Part shown: positions 34,166 through 42,839 of the stretch, piece after piece | How positions within the stretch are numbered: the stretch's first letter is position 1 | Layout: every line of letters starts with the position of its first letter | DNA from: Bacteroidota bacterium | GTDB taxonomy: Bacteria > Bacteroidota > Bacteroidia > Chitinophagales > Saprospiraceae | Reading direction: 5' to 3' | Assembly: GCA_024743405.1 (NCBI GenBank) | Contig: JANSWP010000002.1 | Coordinates: 1 to 64,000, forward strand | DNA length: 64,000 nt | Notes under the pieces: model-generated | The model's database searches: none | The model's input: the letters and a program-made list of their open reading frames with translations, nothing else | Told to the model about the DNA's origin: nothing | Position numbers and translations under genes: made by a program

Positions 34166-36964
34166 ATGGCAGACAAAAAACTATTCTTGCTAGATGGGCA
34201 CGCATTGGTTTATCGTGCTCATTATGCATTTATCACTCGACCTTTAATTAACTCAAAAGGACTCAATACGGGGGCAATTACGGGATTTGTGCGCTCCCTT
34301 TGGGACATCCTAAACAATCAAAAACCTACTCATATTGGAGTTGCTTTTGATCCAAAAGGACCTACATTTAGACATGAAGAATTTGTAGAATACAAAGCCA
34401 ATCGAGACGCTCAACCTGAAGATATCACTACCGCTTTTCCATACATCAGAGCCATAGTTGAAGCATTTAATATTCCAATAGTTGAAGTCTCTGGATTTGA
34501 AGCTGACGATACGATTGGGACATTAGCAAAGAAGGCTGAAAAAGAGGGGTTTAAAGTTTATATGGTTACACCAGATAAGGACTATGCACAATTAGTTTCT
34601 GAAAATATATTCATGTACAAACCTTCTCGGCAAGGCAATGGTGTGGATATTTTGGGTGTACCCGAAGTTCTAGAAAAGTGGGATATCAAACGCGTTGATC
34701 AAGTTATAGATATTCTTGGATTGCAAGGCGATAGTGTCGATAATATTCCCGGTATTCCTGGAATCGGTGCAAAAACGGCAGTCAAACTATTAGCTAAATA
34801 CGACACAGTCGAAGGTCTGATTGAAAACGCTCATGAACTAAAGGGGAAACAAAAAGAAAAGGTGGAACAATTTGCCGAACAAGGTTTAAAGTCTAAATGG
34901 TTGGCTACGATTGACATTAATGTCCCAATTGACTTTAAAGCGGATGAATTAAAACTAGAACCTTTTGATAGAGAAAAATTGACGGAACTCTTTAAAGAAT
35001 TAGAATTCCGCTCGCTTTCGAAAACCATTTTAGGCCAATCCGCCCAACCAGCTCAGCAAGGTGGTGTTCAGGGTTCTTTATTTGGAGATACTCCTTCTGC
35101 TCCTGCTCGAAAAGATTTTTCAGCAATACCTTCACACTCAGCTGCGACAAAAAATATTGAAAACACTAAACATGAGTATTTACTCATGGATACACCTGAA
35201 AAAAGAGTCGCTCTAATTGAAATTCTTTCAAAAGAAAAGGGGTTTTGCTTTGACACGGAAACAACAGGGATTGATGCCAACCAAGCAGAATTGGTAGGTA
35301 TGTCCTTTTCTATAGAAGCTCATGGAGGGTGGTATGTTCCAGTGCCCGCTGACCAAGAAGCCGCCAAAGCAATTGTCCATGAATTTAAACCCCTTTTTGA
35401 AAATGTCAACATTGAAAAATATGCTCAAAACATCAAATACGATGGGTTAATGATGAAGTGGTATGGGGTCGAATTGAAAGGAAAGTTCTTTGATACAATG
35501 ATTGCTCATTACTTATTAGAACCAGGACTTCGACACAATATGGATTATTTGTCGGAGACGTATTTAAAATATCAGCCAGTTTCAATTACGACTTTAATAG
35601 GGAAGAAAGGGAAGAACCAATTGAGTATGAGAGACATTCCCGTCGAAAAAGTGTGTGAATATGCAGTCGAAGATTCGGATGTAACGCTTCAATTAAAAGA
35701 GATTTTATCGCCAAAATTAAAAGAAGAAAACCTCAAGGAATTGTATGATACAATGGAGGAACCTTTAGTCAAGGCATTAATTGATATGGAGTATGAAGGA
35801 ATCAACTTAGATTCCCAATTTCTGAATGAATATTCAAAAGAGCTAGGTACAGGTATTTTAGAAAATGAAAAAAGAATTTACGAAAAAGCAGGCGTCAAAT
35901 TCAATATTGCTTCTCCTAAACAAGTAGGTGAAGTACTTTTTGATAAAATGGACATTCCCTATCGCTGGAGAAAAACTAAAACAGGACAATATTCTACCGA
36001 TGAATCAAAATTGACGGAACTAGCAAAAGACCACGATATCGTAGCTGATATTATGAATTATCGAACGTTGGCAAAATTGAAATCGACTTATGTCGATGCT
36101 TTACCTAAAATGGTGAATCCTCGAACGGGAAGAATTCATAGCTCTTTTAATCAGGCATTGGCGGCAACTGGACGTTTGAGTTCGAATAATCCAAACCTAC
36201 AAAATATTCCAATTAAGACGCCTGAAGGTCGAAAAGTTAGAAAGGCGTTTATTCCCAGAGATAAAGATCATCTGCTTTTAGCAGCCGATTACTCTCAAAT
36301 TGAACTGCGAATCATCGCAGAAATCAGTGGTGATGAAGCTATGCTTGAAGCATTTCAAAAAGCCCAAGATATTCACAGAGCAACTGCTGCCAAAGTTTTT
36401 CAGGTAGATTACGATGCCGTCACCGCAGATCAACGTCGTGCGGCTAAGACTGTGAATTTCAGTATTATTTATGGTGCAGGCTCTACCAATCTCTCCCAAC
36501 AATTAAATATTAAAAGAGCCGAAGCAAAAGAGATTATTACTCAATATTTTAGTCAATATAGTGGTCTTAAAAATTACATGGATAAGACGGTAGAGTTTGC
36601 TCGCGAAAATGGCTTTGTTAAAACTTTGATGGGCCGACGGCGCTATCTTCGAGACATTAATTCAAGAAATGCATTAGCCAGAACAAATACAGAGCGTGTT
36701 GCAATCAATACACCTATTCAAGGTACGGCTGCAGATTTAATTAAGATTGCGATGATTAATATTCATAAAGAATTTAAAAAGCAAAATTTCAAATCGAAAA
36801 TGATTTTACAAGTGCATGATGAATTAGTTTTTGATGCACATAAAGATGAATTAGAAATCATCAAACCAATCATTGAGGATAAAATGAAACATGCAATTCC
36901 TGATTTGAAGGTACCACTTTTGGTGGGAATGGATACAGGAGAAAATTGGTTAGAAGCGCATTAG
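34166..36964 (+). CDS. polA: DNA polymerase I
   Basis: This 932-residue repair and primer-removal polymerase has the full three-domain layout. The 5' nuclease spans about 1-290 (LLDGHALVYRAHYAF, GFEADDTIGTLA). The 3'-5' exonuclease spans about 340-520, with the active-site D-x-E in CFDTETTGID, so proofreading seems intact. The polymerase domain runs from about 550, with motif A DYSQIELRIIAEISGD, motif B RRAAKTVNFSIIYG and motif C VHDELVFD. The start MADKKLFLLDGHALVYR agrees with the family. It is a single gene, followed by a strong terminator. Confidence 0.98.
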   Translation: MADKKLFLLDGHALVYRAHYAFITRPLINSKGLNTGAITGFVRSLWDILNNQKPTHIGVAFDPKGPTFRHEEFVEYKANRDAQPEDITTAFPYIRAIVEAFNIPIVEVSGFEADDTIGTLAKKAEKEGFKVYMVTPDKDYAQLVSENIFMYKPSRQGNGVDILGVPEVLEKWDIKRVDQVIDILGLQGDSVDNIPGIPGIGAKTAVKLLAKYDTVEGLIENAHELKGKQKEKVEQFAEQGLKSKWLATIDINVPIDFKADELKLEPFDREKLTELFKELEFRSLSKTILGQSAQPAQQGGVQGSLFGDTPSAPARKDFSAIPSHSAATKNIENTKHEYLLMDTPEKRVALIEILSKEKGFCFDTETTGIDANQAELVGMSFSIEAHGGWYVPVPADQEAAKAIVHEFKPLFENVNIEKYAQNIKYDGLMMKWYGVELKGKFFDTMIAHYLLEPGLRHNMDYLSETYLKYQPVSITTLIGKKGKNQLSMRDIPVEKVCEYAVEDSDVTLQLKEILSPKLKEENLKELYDTMEEPLVKALIDMEYEGINLDSQFLNEYSKELGTGILENEKRIYEKAGVKFNIASPKQVGEVLFDKMDIPYRWRKTKTGQYSTDESKLTELAKDHDIVADIMNYRTLAKLKSTYVDALPKMVNPRTGRIHSSFNQALAATGRLSSNNPNLQNIPIKTPEGRKVRKAFIPRDKDHLLLAADYSQIELRIIAEISGDEAMLEAFQKAQDIHRATAAKVFQVDYDAVTADQRRAAKTVNFSIIYGAGSTNLSQQLNIKRAEAKEIITQYFSQYSGLKNYMDKTVEFARENGFVKTLMGRRRYLRDINSRNALARTNTERVAINTPIQGTAADLIKIAMINIHKEFKKQNFKSKMILQVHDELVFDAHKDELEIIKPIIEDKMKHAIPDLKVPLLVGMDTGENWLEAH

Positions 36965-37000
36965 TACTTCTATTTTAGGATAGAACAATTATTAAAAAAC

Positions 37001-37036
37001 AAAAGCCATGCTGTTGTAATAACAGCATGGCTTTTT
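37001..37036. terminator. Bidirectional intrinsic terminator
   Basis: AAAAGCCATGCTGTT and AACAGCATGGCTTTTT form a 15-bp GC-rich stem with a short loop and A/T tails on both sides, between convergent polA and the T9SS protein gene. Confidence 0.93.
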
Positions 37037-37066
37037 AAATGACTTAAAAATAAGTCATTCATTGTT

Positions 37067-38983
37067 TTATTTCGTCAACGTTACTTTCTTAGTAATCAAT
37101 TGGTCATCCAATTTGATATGTAAGTAGTACATACCTTCTGCCAAGTTTCCAGCCTCAAAAGGAAGAATTGTATCACCAGAAAGTTGTCCATAATTTCTTT
37201 GAGCAACCACTTGACCGATAGAATTCAATACAACCATTTCTACATTAGTTGCAGTTTCTAAATTCATTCGAACATAAGTTACATCAGAGAAAGGATTAGG
37301 GAAAACTTTAGCTAAATCGTGAGCAAAAACTTCTTTTGTTCCAACAATTGCATTATTGATAACCTCATCCCAAGTTTGAGAGTTAGCATTTACAATGTGA
37401 CCTTGTGGATTCAGTATTACAGTAACAACGTGTAGATTTACTGTATTAAAATCAGCAGGAATTGCCACTGGATCAAAAACCCAAGTGTGACGCTCACCAG
37501 CTACCAAATCAGTTGGCAAACTACCCGTAACGCCATTGAAACCTCCAATCAACATTCTACCAACATGGTCATAAACCATTTGAGAAGCAGGAACTGTTGA
37601 AGGAAGATTTTCATAGCCACCCATTGGTCCATTTCCTCCACCAGCATAGAAGTTTGCTTGTCCATATCCATTACCACTTCCAGTTACACCATCTTCAACT
37701 AAGATAACTGCCAATCGATAGTTACCACTTACTGTTTGTTCAACAATAGCTTCAGAAGTAACTACGAACTCGCCAGTAGCTGCATCATAAGTACCTGCAC
37801 TTTGGATTAATGCAGGAGGAGCCATTTGAACTCTGTTGAAAAAACGATTTTCAACATCACCAATAGTACCAAAACCGAAGTTTTCAGTTCTTTCATTAGA
37901 CATGTTAGGGAAAGCAGAGATTCCTAAAGAACCATCATATTCAGCAACAGTCATTGGGTCACCATTATGAACAGCGATTCCAATAAAGTGATCTGGATAG
38001 TCTTCAAACATTTGCTTCATGAAAACTTCACCACGTGGGCACCAGCCACACCATGTTCCAGTTCCCTCTTCAGTAACAGCCATTCTACCAGGAGCAGGCG
38101 TTACACCCATTACATCTACAACAAGACCATTATTACTTGGGTCTTCATCTGTCATTCCATTAGGATTTAAAATAGACACGTTGAGTGCAGTTGTTCCTTC
38201 AGCTAATGTTAAAGGAACAGAATGAGTAAAAGAAGCCGTTTCTAATGGTTGAATATTTAATCCATTAATCGTTTCAGTATTGTCACCATTTCCATCATTC
38301 CAAGTTACTTCAATAGAGTTTATAACTTGTAATCCATTATTACCAATAACACCAGAAATAGAAACAACTGATCCAGTCAAACCACCTGTACGCATTGTCA
38401 AAGCTCTTAAATCAGGATCCAATTGTGGAGCTTCTTTAATAGTAATATTATCCATCGCATAGCCATACAACCATCCTCCTGCATCATCATAAACCCAAGC
38501 GAACATAACACTAGGCATTCCCGCATAAGCAGAAATGTCGATAGCTGTGTTTGTCCAACCTTGAGCACCACCAATAACAGAAACATCACTCCAGGTTGCA
38601 CCATCATCAGTAGAGACAATAACCGTCATTGATTCCGTAGCACCTTGGAATGTTAACGCACCATAAAACATATCGAAATACAAAAATGGAGCAACTGCAT
38701 CTGTTAAGTCAACAGCAGGAGCTGCCAATCTTTCATTAGATTTATCGCAATTACATGCATCATCATTAGTTCCCACCATATAAGATGAACCATTAGCTGG
38801 TATTGGGAAATAACCACTAGAAAGTGCTGCGTTAGTTCCAACAGTCCAACCACCATCAGTTGCATTACTCATTTGAGTCATATCGGCAGGTAAAACACCT
38901 GCTTCAAAGTCTTGGGAATAATAAGTTTGAGCACCTAGGCTCAACATACAAAAAGAAAAAAGAAGTGTAAAAAGCTTCTTCAT
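37067..38983 (-). CDS. Omp28-like thioredoxin-fold protein with type A T9SS sorting domain
   Basis: A 638-residue secreted protein. The signal peptide (MKKLFTLLFSFCMLSLGAQ) is followed by a choice-of-anchor or MAM-like beta domain (about 25-190, YYSQDFEAGVLPADMTQ, ITIKEAP). A CARDB-like segment follows, then an Omp28-type thioredoxin-fold domain with GTWCGWCPRGEVFMKQM (Cys-x-x-Cys), and a type A T9SS C-terminal domain (VFPNPFSDVTYV, GQVVAQRNYG, GMYYLHIKLD, KKVTLTK). The Cys pair suggests a disulfide or redox role on the surface. A -7 box TACCTTTG lies at 39061-39068. Confidence 0.9.
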   Translation of the reverse strand: MKKLFTLLFSFCMLSLGAQTYYSQDFEAGVLPADMTQMSNATDGGWTVGTNAALSSGYFPIPANGSSYMVGTNDDACNCDKSNERLAAPAVDLTDAVAPFLYFDMFYGALTFQGATESMTVIVSTDDGATWSDVSVIGGAQGWTNTAIDISAYAGMPSVMFAWVYDDAGGWLYGYAMDNITIKEAPQLDPDLRALTMRTGGLTGSVVSISGVIGNNGLQVINSIEVTWNDGNGDNTETINGLNIQPLETASFTHSVPLTLAEGTTALNVSILNPNGMTDEDPSNNGLVVDVMGVTPAPGRMAVTEEGTGTWCGWCPRGEVFMKQMFEDYPDHFIGIAVHNGDPMTVAEYDGSLGISAFPNMSNERTENFGFGTIGDVENRFFNRVQMAPPALIQSAGTYDAATGEFVVTSEAIVEQTVSGNYRLAVILVEDGVTGSGNGYGQANFYAGGGNGPMGGYENLPSTVPASQMVYDHVGRMLIGGFNGVTGSLPTDLVAGERHTWVFDPVAIPADFNTVNLHVVTVILNPQGHIVNANSQTWDEVINNAIVGTKEVFAHDLAKVFPNPFSDVTYVRMNLETATNVEMVVLNSIGQVVAQRNYGQLSGDTILPFEAGNLAEGMYYLHIKLDDQLITKKVTLTK

Positions 38984-39060
38984 AAGATTACGATTTTTAA
39001 AGTTTCAAAAAATAATTGTCTGTAACAAAGCTAGATTTTAAATTAAATTTAGCGTAAATG

Positions 39061-39068
39061 CAAAGGTA
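39061..39068 (-). promoter_or_regulatory. -7 promoter element of the Omp28-like gene
   Basis: The minus strand reads TACCTTTG, an exact TAnnTTTG match, 78 bases ahead of the start codon. A TTTG box at the proper distance is not obvious. Confidence 0.5.
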
Positions 39069-39275
39069 CACAAATTAAGTTCTTACACATATATAATTAG
39101 GTATCTCTAAATTTGTCACTAACCAGACCTCAATGCGAAATAAAATTCATTTTACTGACTAACTTTAGACCCTTGCCAAACCATTAAAAATTGAATATCT
39201 CACAAATCCTATTCATTTTTTGAACATGAGTTGTATATACGTGTTTGGTTTTTAATTTGTATCAAAATATAAAAA

Positions 39276-39683
39276 ATGAAAATTTCAGTTTTTAGAAAAG
39301 CACATTTCAATGCTGCTCATAGACTACATAATCCAAAATGGTCAGACGAAAAAAATCGTGAGGTTTTTGGACTTTGCAATAACCCAAATTACCACGGACA
39401 TAACTATGAACTGGAAGTGAAAGTCACAGGTGAAGTTGACCCAGAGACAGGTTATTTGATTGATCTAAAAGATTTGAAAGACTTGATTAGCGAGCAAGTT
39501 GAAAAGCGCTTTGACCATAAAAATCTAAATCTCGATACAGAGGAATTTAAGACCCTCAACCCTACCGCAGAAAATATCTGCTTCGTCATATGGAATATTC
39601 TAAGAGAAAATTTAGATAATAAATTTGACTTGGCAGTTCGGCTTTATGAAACACCAAGGAATTTTGTAGAATATCCAGCATAA
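39276..39683 (+). CDS. queD: 6-carboxytetrahydropterin synthase (QueD/PTPS family)
   Basis: A 135-residue pterin synthase-fold enzyme. The zinc His residues are in HFNAAHRLHN and NYHGHNYELEV, and the catalytic Cys is in FGLCNNPNYHGH. The late ENICFVIWNIL and RLYETPRNFVEY carry the substrate-binding Glu. QueD converts 7,8-dihydroneopterin triphosphate to 6-carboxytetrahydropterin for queuosine and 7-deazaguanine synthesis. No other queuosine gene is adjacent, so a PTPS-type pterin role is the alternative. The gene is monocistronic and followed by a long perfect palindrome (39726-39777). Confidence 0.9.
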   Translation: MKISVFRKAHFNAAHRLHNPKWSDEKNREVFGLCNNPNYHGHNYELEVKVTGEVDPETGYLIDLKDLKDLISEQVEKRFDHKNLNLDTEEFKTLNPTAENICFVIWNILRENLDNKFDLAVRLYETPRNFVEYPA

Positions 39684-39725
39684 CACGAACACAAAGATTT
39701 CATCATCCGTGAATATTATTTTTCA

Positions 39726-39777
39726 GAAAGAGGGAAGTCCAGGTTTTTCTATAGAAAAACCTGGACTTCCCTCTTTC
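39726..39777. terminator. 52-bp perfect palindrome between convergent genes
   Basis: GAAAGAGGGAAGTCCAGG starts the left half, and the right half is its exact reverse complement, with TTTTTCTATAGAAAAA at the centre and no spacer. It lies between convergent queD and the BlaR1-like gene, where it can terminate both. The zero-loop, 26-bp arms are longer than a normal terminator needs. Confidence 0.8.
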
Positions 39778-39857
39778 TTTAAGGTTTAATTTTTCGCTTT
39801 CTGGCGAAAAATACCTTTTAATAAAGTCCCTTCTTAGGAACGCAGATAGATATATAC

Positions 39858-42125
39858 CTATTTAAGTATAATTCGCTCCGCATACTTCTTTTCTCCACCA
39901 TCTTGAGTCAAAATCACAAATAAAGTCCCTTTATTCGCTCGACTCAAATCAATATCTGTTAATTGTTGAATACTTCCATCGTAATTATTAAAGTCTCGAC
40001 TATACACTTCTCGTCCAAAAGCATCTACAATCATCACAGAAGTTGGTGCAGCAGCGATTTTAAATTCCATACTCACTTTGCCTTCTGTTGGATTTGGGAA
40101 TACTTTGAATTGATCAACTTTTAAGTTCTGAACCGCATCAGGCATTTCTGATTTAGCCACACTTTCTTTCGTCTGATCATCCAATTTGAATTTTACAGGC
40201 AACATCATCGAAACAGCGACCGCGTTTCCATCTTTTTGGGCAGGTATCCAATTGGGCATTGCTTCAATTACACGGATCACTTGTGCATCACAATCAACGT
40301 GTAATGACTTTTTAATTTCAGGATTTGAAACACTTCCATCTGCATTTACAATAAATTTTGCAACAACCATTCCTTCAATATTTTCTTTTGCTGCAGTTTT
40401 TGGATATTTCAAATGTTCAATAATATGTTGCATCATTGCCATGTTGGAGGATTTAGTTGCTTCTACAGGCGTTTCACTAACTTCTGTTCCTTCAAACAAA
40501 GGCATTTGATCAACTTCATCAGGTTTGAATTCTTTTGATTCATCGTTTGATAATTCGGTCTTGCCTTCCAATTTAAATCGAACTGGCAAGTTAAATTGAA
40601 CATTTACATGCTTTCCACTTTGCTTGCCAGGAATCCATTTTGGCATTTGATTGACCACTCTCAATACTTCCTCATCGCAACCACCACCAATCGCTCGAAT
40701 GATTTCTGGATTAAATAAAACACCATCTTTTCCCACAACAAATTTCACAACGACCATTCCTTCAATATTTTCAGTTGCCGCAGCTTTTGGATATTTCAGG
40801 TTTTTATAAATAAATTCCAACATTTTTGTTTGAGCGCATTTTTCTCGATCATTTCTATCTCCTATTTCTTCACATCCAGGGAAACGGGGCATTTCCTCCA
40901 CCACGTTGAAGATTTCTTGTTTTCCATCAATAGCTGCTCTTTTAGGTAATTTTTTGAACCGAACCTGAACTTTACCTTCACTTAAATCCATATTATACCC
41001 CCTCATAAAAGCGACCATTTTCAAAACTCCATTAATCTCTTTTTCACAGTTCGGGTAAGTTTCTCTAAGGTTTTGATACGCCTCATTGACTTTTTGATTC
41101 GCTTTTTCATCCCAACCTTCTTTACCGTATTCAAAGGATTCAAATGCCTTTACAAATTTCTTGTCAGCCACTTCTTTGTCAAGATCACATTCCATCATCA
41201 TTGTATTTGACAGTTCAATGGTATTCAAAACATCCTCCTTTGCAAAAAGGAAAATGGAGAGCGCTAGAATGGGCAAAACGAAAGCATATTTCAATAAAGC
41301 CTTTCGTTTTGATTTAGTTTTAGTCATCATTTCTAATCGTTTTTTTAGTTGTGAATGAAAAATGTTGTTCGCCAATGAAATCTGCATTCCGGACTGCGAC
41401 TGTTTCAAAAGCAAACGACCATATTGTTTCTTTTTGGAAATTTGAAGTACCGAATCATCCGCCAAATATTCATGGACGATCCGAATAGATTTTTTATAAA
41501 AATAAATCAATGGGCTACACCATAATAATATACTCAACACCTCTAAAAAGAGTACATCTAGACTGTGTCCCTGCCATATGTGTGCCTCTTCATGTTTAAT
41601 GATTTTCTGTTGATCTGTTTTTGAAAACGCGGGGTTTTCAATACTTAATGCTTTATTTAAAAAGAGAAATCCAAGAAAGGAAAAAGGAAGATGTGGTTTG
41701 GTCGTTTCAACCAATTTATAGCCATTTTTTTGTATAATACTTCCTGATCGATACAATTGAAAAATTTGAAAAAGACCATATCCGAGCCTCAGAAAACCTA
41801 ACAAAACTCCAATCCAATATATACTGAGAAGAACCGTTAACGTCGAAATACTGGATGTCAAATTTGTTTCGGTAGCCGCGATGACTACTGCTTCTTCAAA
41901 AGTTTCAAGACCTATAGTAATCGTCTGTAAGTAGTATTCTGTCAATCCCTCCTCCTCAACAATGGGTGTCGAAAATTCTAATAGAGGAATCACTAAGCCC
42001 AATATCAATGTCCCCATTAGATATAATCTATTGGCCTGATGAAAGGTTTCTCTTCGCAATAAAAATTCATAAAGCAAATAAAATCCAAACCAACACAGAC
42101 TTACTTCAAGTATATAATTTAACAT
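39858..42125 (-). CDS. BlaR1-like M56 metallopeptidase fused to two TonB C-terminal domains and a T9SS-type C-terminal domain
   Basis: A 755-residue fusion. Residues 1-310 form the BlaR1/M56 membrane protease: helices at about 1-20, 33-50, 95-115 and 270-290, with the zinc motif HEEAH at 178-182 and a following LADDSVL. Two tandem TonB C-terminal-like domains follow (PKAAATENIEGMVVVKFVVG and PKTAAKENIEGMVVAKFIVN), each ending MPKWIPGKQSG or MPNWIPAQKDG. The last 80 residues (VFPNPTEGKVSMEF to YAERIILK) match a type A T9SS sorting domain. The cognate BlaI gene is just upstream. BlaR1-type proteins sense a ligand and cleave BlaI. Confidence 0.85.
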   Translation of the reverse strand: MLNYILEVSLCWFGFYLLYEFLLRRETFHQANRLYLMGTLILGLVIPLLEFSTPIVEEEGLTEYYLQTITIGLETFEEAVVIAATETNLTSSISTLTVLLSIYWIGVLLGFLRLGYGLFQIFQLYRSGSIIQKNGYKLVETTKPHLPFSFLGFLFLNKALSIENPAFSKTDQQKIIKHEEAHIWQGHSLDVLFLEVLSILLWCSPLIYFYKKSIRIVHEYLADDSVLQISKKKQYGRLLLKQSQSGMQISLANNIFHSQLKKRLEMMTKTKSKRKALLKYAFVLPILALSIFLFAKEDVLNTIELSNTMMMECDLDKEVADKKFVKAFESFEYGKEGWDEKANQKVNEAYQNLRETYPNCEKEINGVLKMVAFMRGYNMDLSEGKVQVRFKKLPKRAAIDGKQEIFNVVEEMPRFPGCEEIGDRNDREKCAQTKMLEFIYKNLKYPKAAATENIEGMVVVKFVVGKDGVLFNPEIIRAIGGGCDEEVLRVVNQMPKWIPGKQSGKHVNVQFNLPVRFKLEGKTELSNDESKEFKPDEVDQMPLFEGTEVSETPVEATKSSNMAMMQHIIEHLKYPKTAAKENIEGMVVAKFIVNADGSVSNPEIKKSLHVDCDAQVIRVIEAMPNWIPAQKDGNAVAVSMMLPVKFKLDDQTKESVAKSEMPDAVQNLKVDQFKVFPNPTEGKVSMEFKIAAAPTSVMIVDAFGREVYSRDFNNYDGSIQQLTDIDLSRANKGTLFVILTQDGGEKKYAERIILK

Positions 42126-42206
42126 AGCTATCAGTTGGCAATTTTCAATTGGTAGTATGCAAAGTGCTGAAAAGTACTAACTACATAATGCCAACTGAGA
42201 ATTGAA

Positions 42207-42578
42207 TTACTCTTCTTCCTGAATATTATCAATGAGTGACTCTAATTCATGGATATTAAGGTTCTTTTCTTTAACCATAAATGAAACTAAACTACTCATA
42301 GACCCTTCAAAATAATCACTGACAAATTTTTTAAGCGTAGTCTTTGAATAGGCTTCTTTAGTTATTTTTGGAAAATATTCATAGGTTCGACCATAGGCTT
42401 TATGGTCGAGAAAACCCTTGCTCTCTAAGATGCGTACAATAGAAGAAATGGTGCTATGGGGTGGCTTTTTCAAACCCATCGTTTCGGTCATATATTTCAA
42501 TATATCACTCACAATGCATCGCTCTAGCTTCCAAATAATACGCATTACTTCCTCTTCCGCTTTTGTTAATTTATCCAT
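42207..42578 (-). CDS. BlaI/MecI/CopY-family winged-helix repressor
   Basis: A 123-residue repressor with the BlaI start MDKLTKAEEEVMRIIWKLE, the recognition helix region PPHSTISSIVRILESKGFL, and the wing DHKAYGRTYEYFP. In this family cleavage by the partner M56 membrane protease releases the operator and induces genes. The protease gene follows on the same strand, 81 bases away. A promoter (42617-42647) and an inverted repeat AACGTAA-AA-TTACGTT (42666-42681) lie upstream and may be autoregulatory. Confidence 0.92.
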   Translation of the reverse strand: MDKLTKAEEEVMRIIWKLERCIVSDILKYMTETMGLKKPPHSTISSIVRILESKGFLDHKAYGRTYEYFPKITKEAYSKTTLKKFVSDYFEGSMSSLVSFMVKEKNLNIHELESLIDNIQEEE

Positions 42579-42616
42579 GTTCAGTATTTTTTATTCTATT
42601 CCCGTTGATGATGGCA

Positions 42617-42681
42617 CAAATCTAAAACGATTTTTTCACACATACAACTGTTTTTTAAATTTTATAACGTAAAATTACGTT
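42617..42681 (-). promoter_or_regulatory. Promoter and candidate operator of the blaI-blaR1 unit
   Basis: On the minus strand TTG (42645-42647) and TAGATTTG (42617-42624) are separated by 20 bases, an excellent Bacteroidota promoter. The 16-bp inverted repeat AACGTAAAATTACGTT (42666-42681) sits directly upstream. BlaI-type operators are short inverted repeats containing TACA/TGTA-like halves, so this repeat is a candidate site. Confidence 0.6.
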
Positions 42682-42839
42682 TATAATAAAAATCACCACC
42701 TATTTCATTGAATAATTAAAAATTGAAAATGAAATAAAAACCTCCTTTTATTAGCGAAATTCCTGCTATTAGCTAGGTAGTACCTAATTACTTTCTATTT
42801 TTGTTTCCTTTTCATTCAATCTTTAGCATTCCAAAATTT

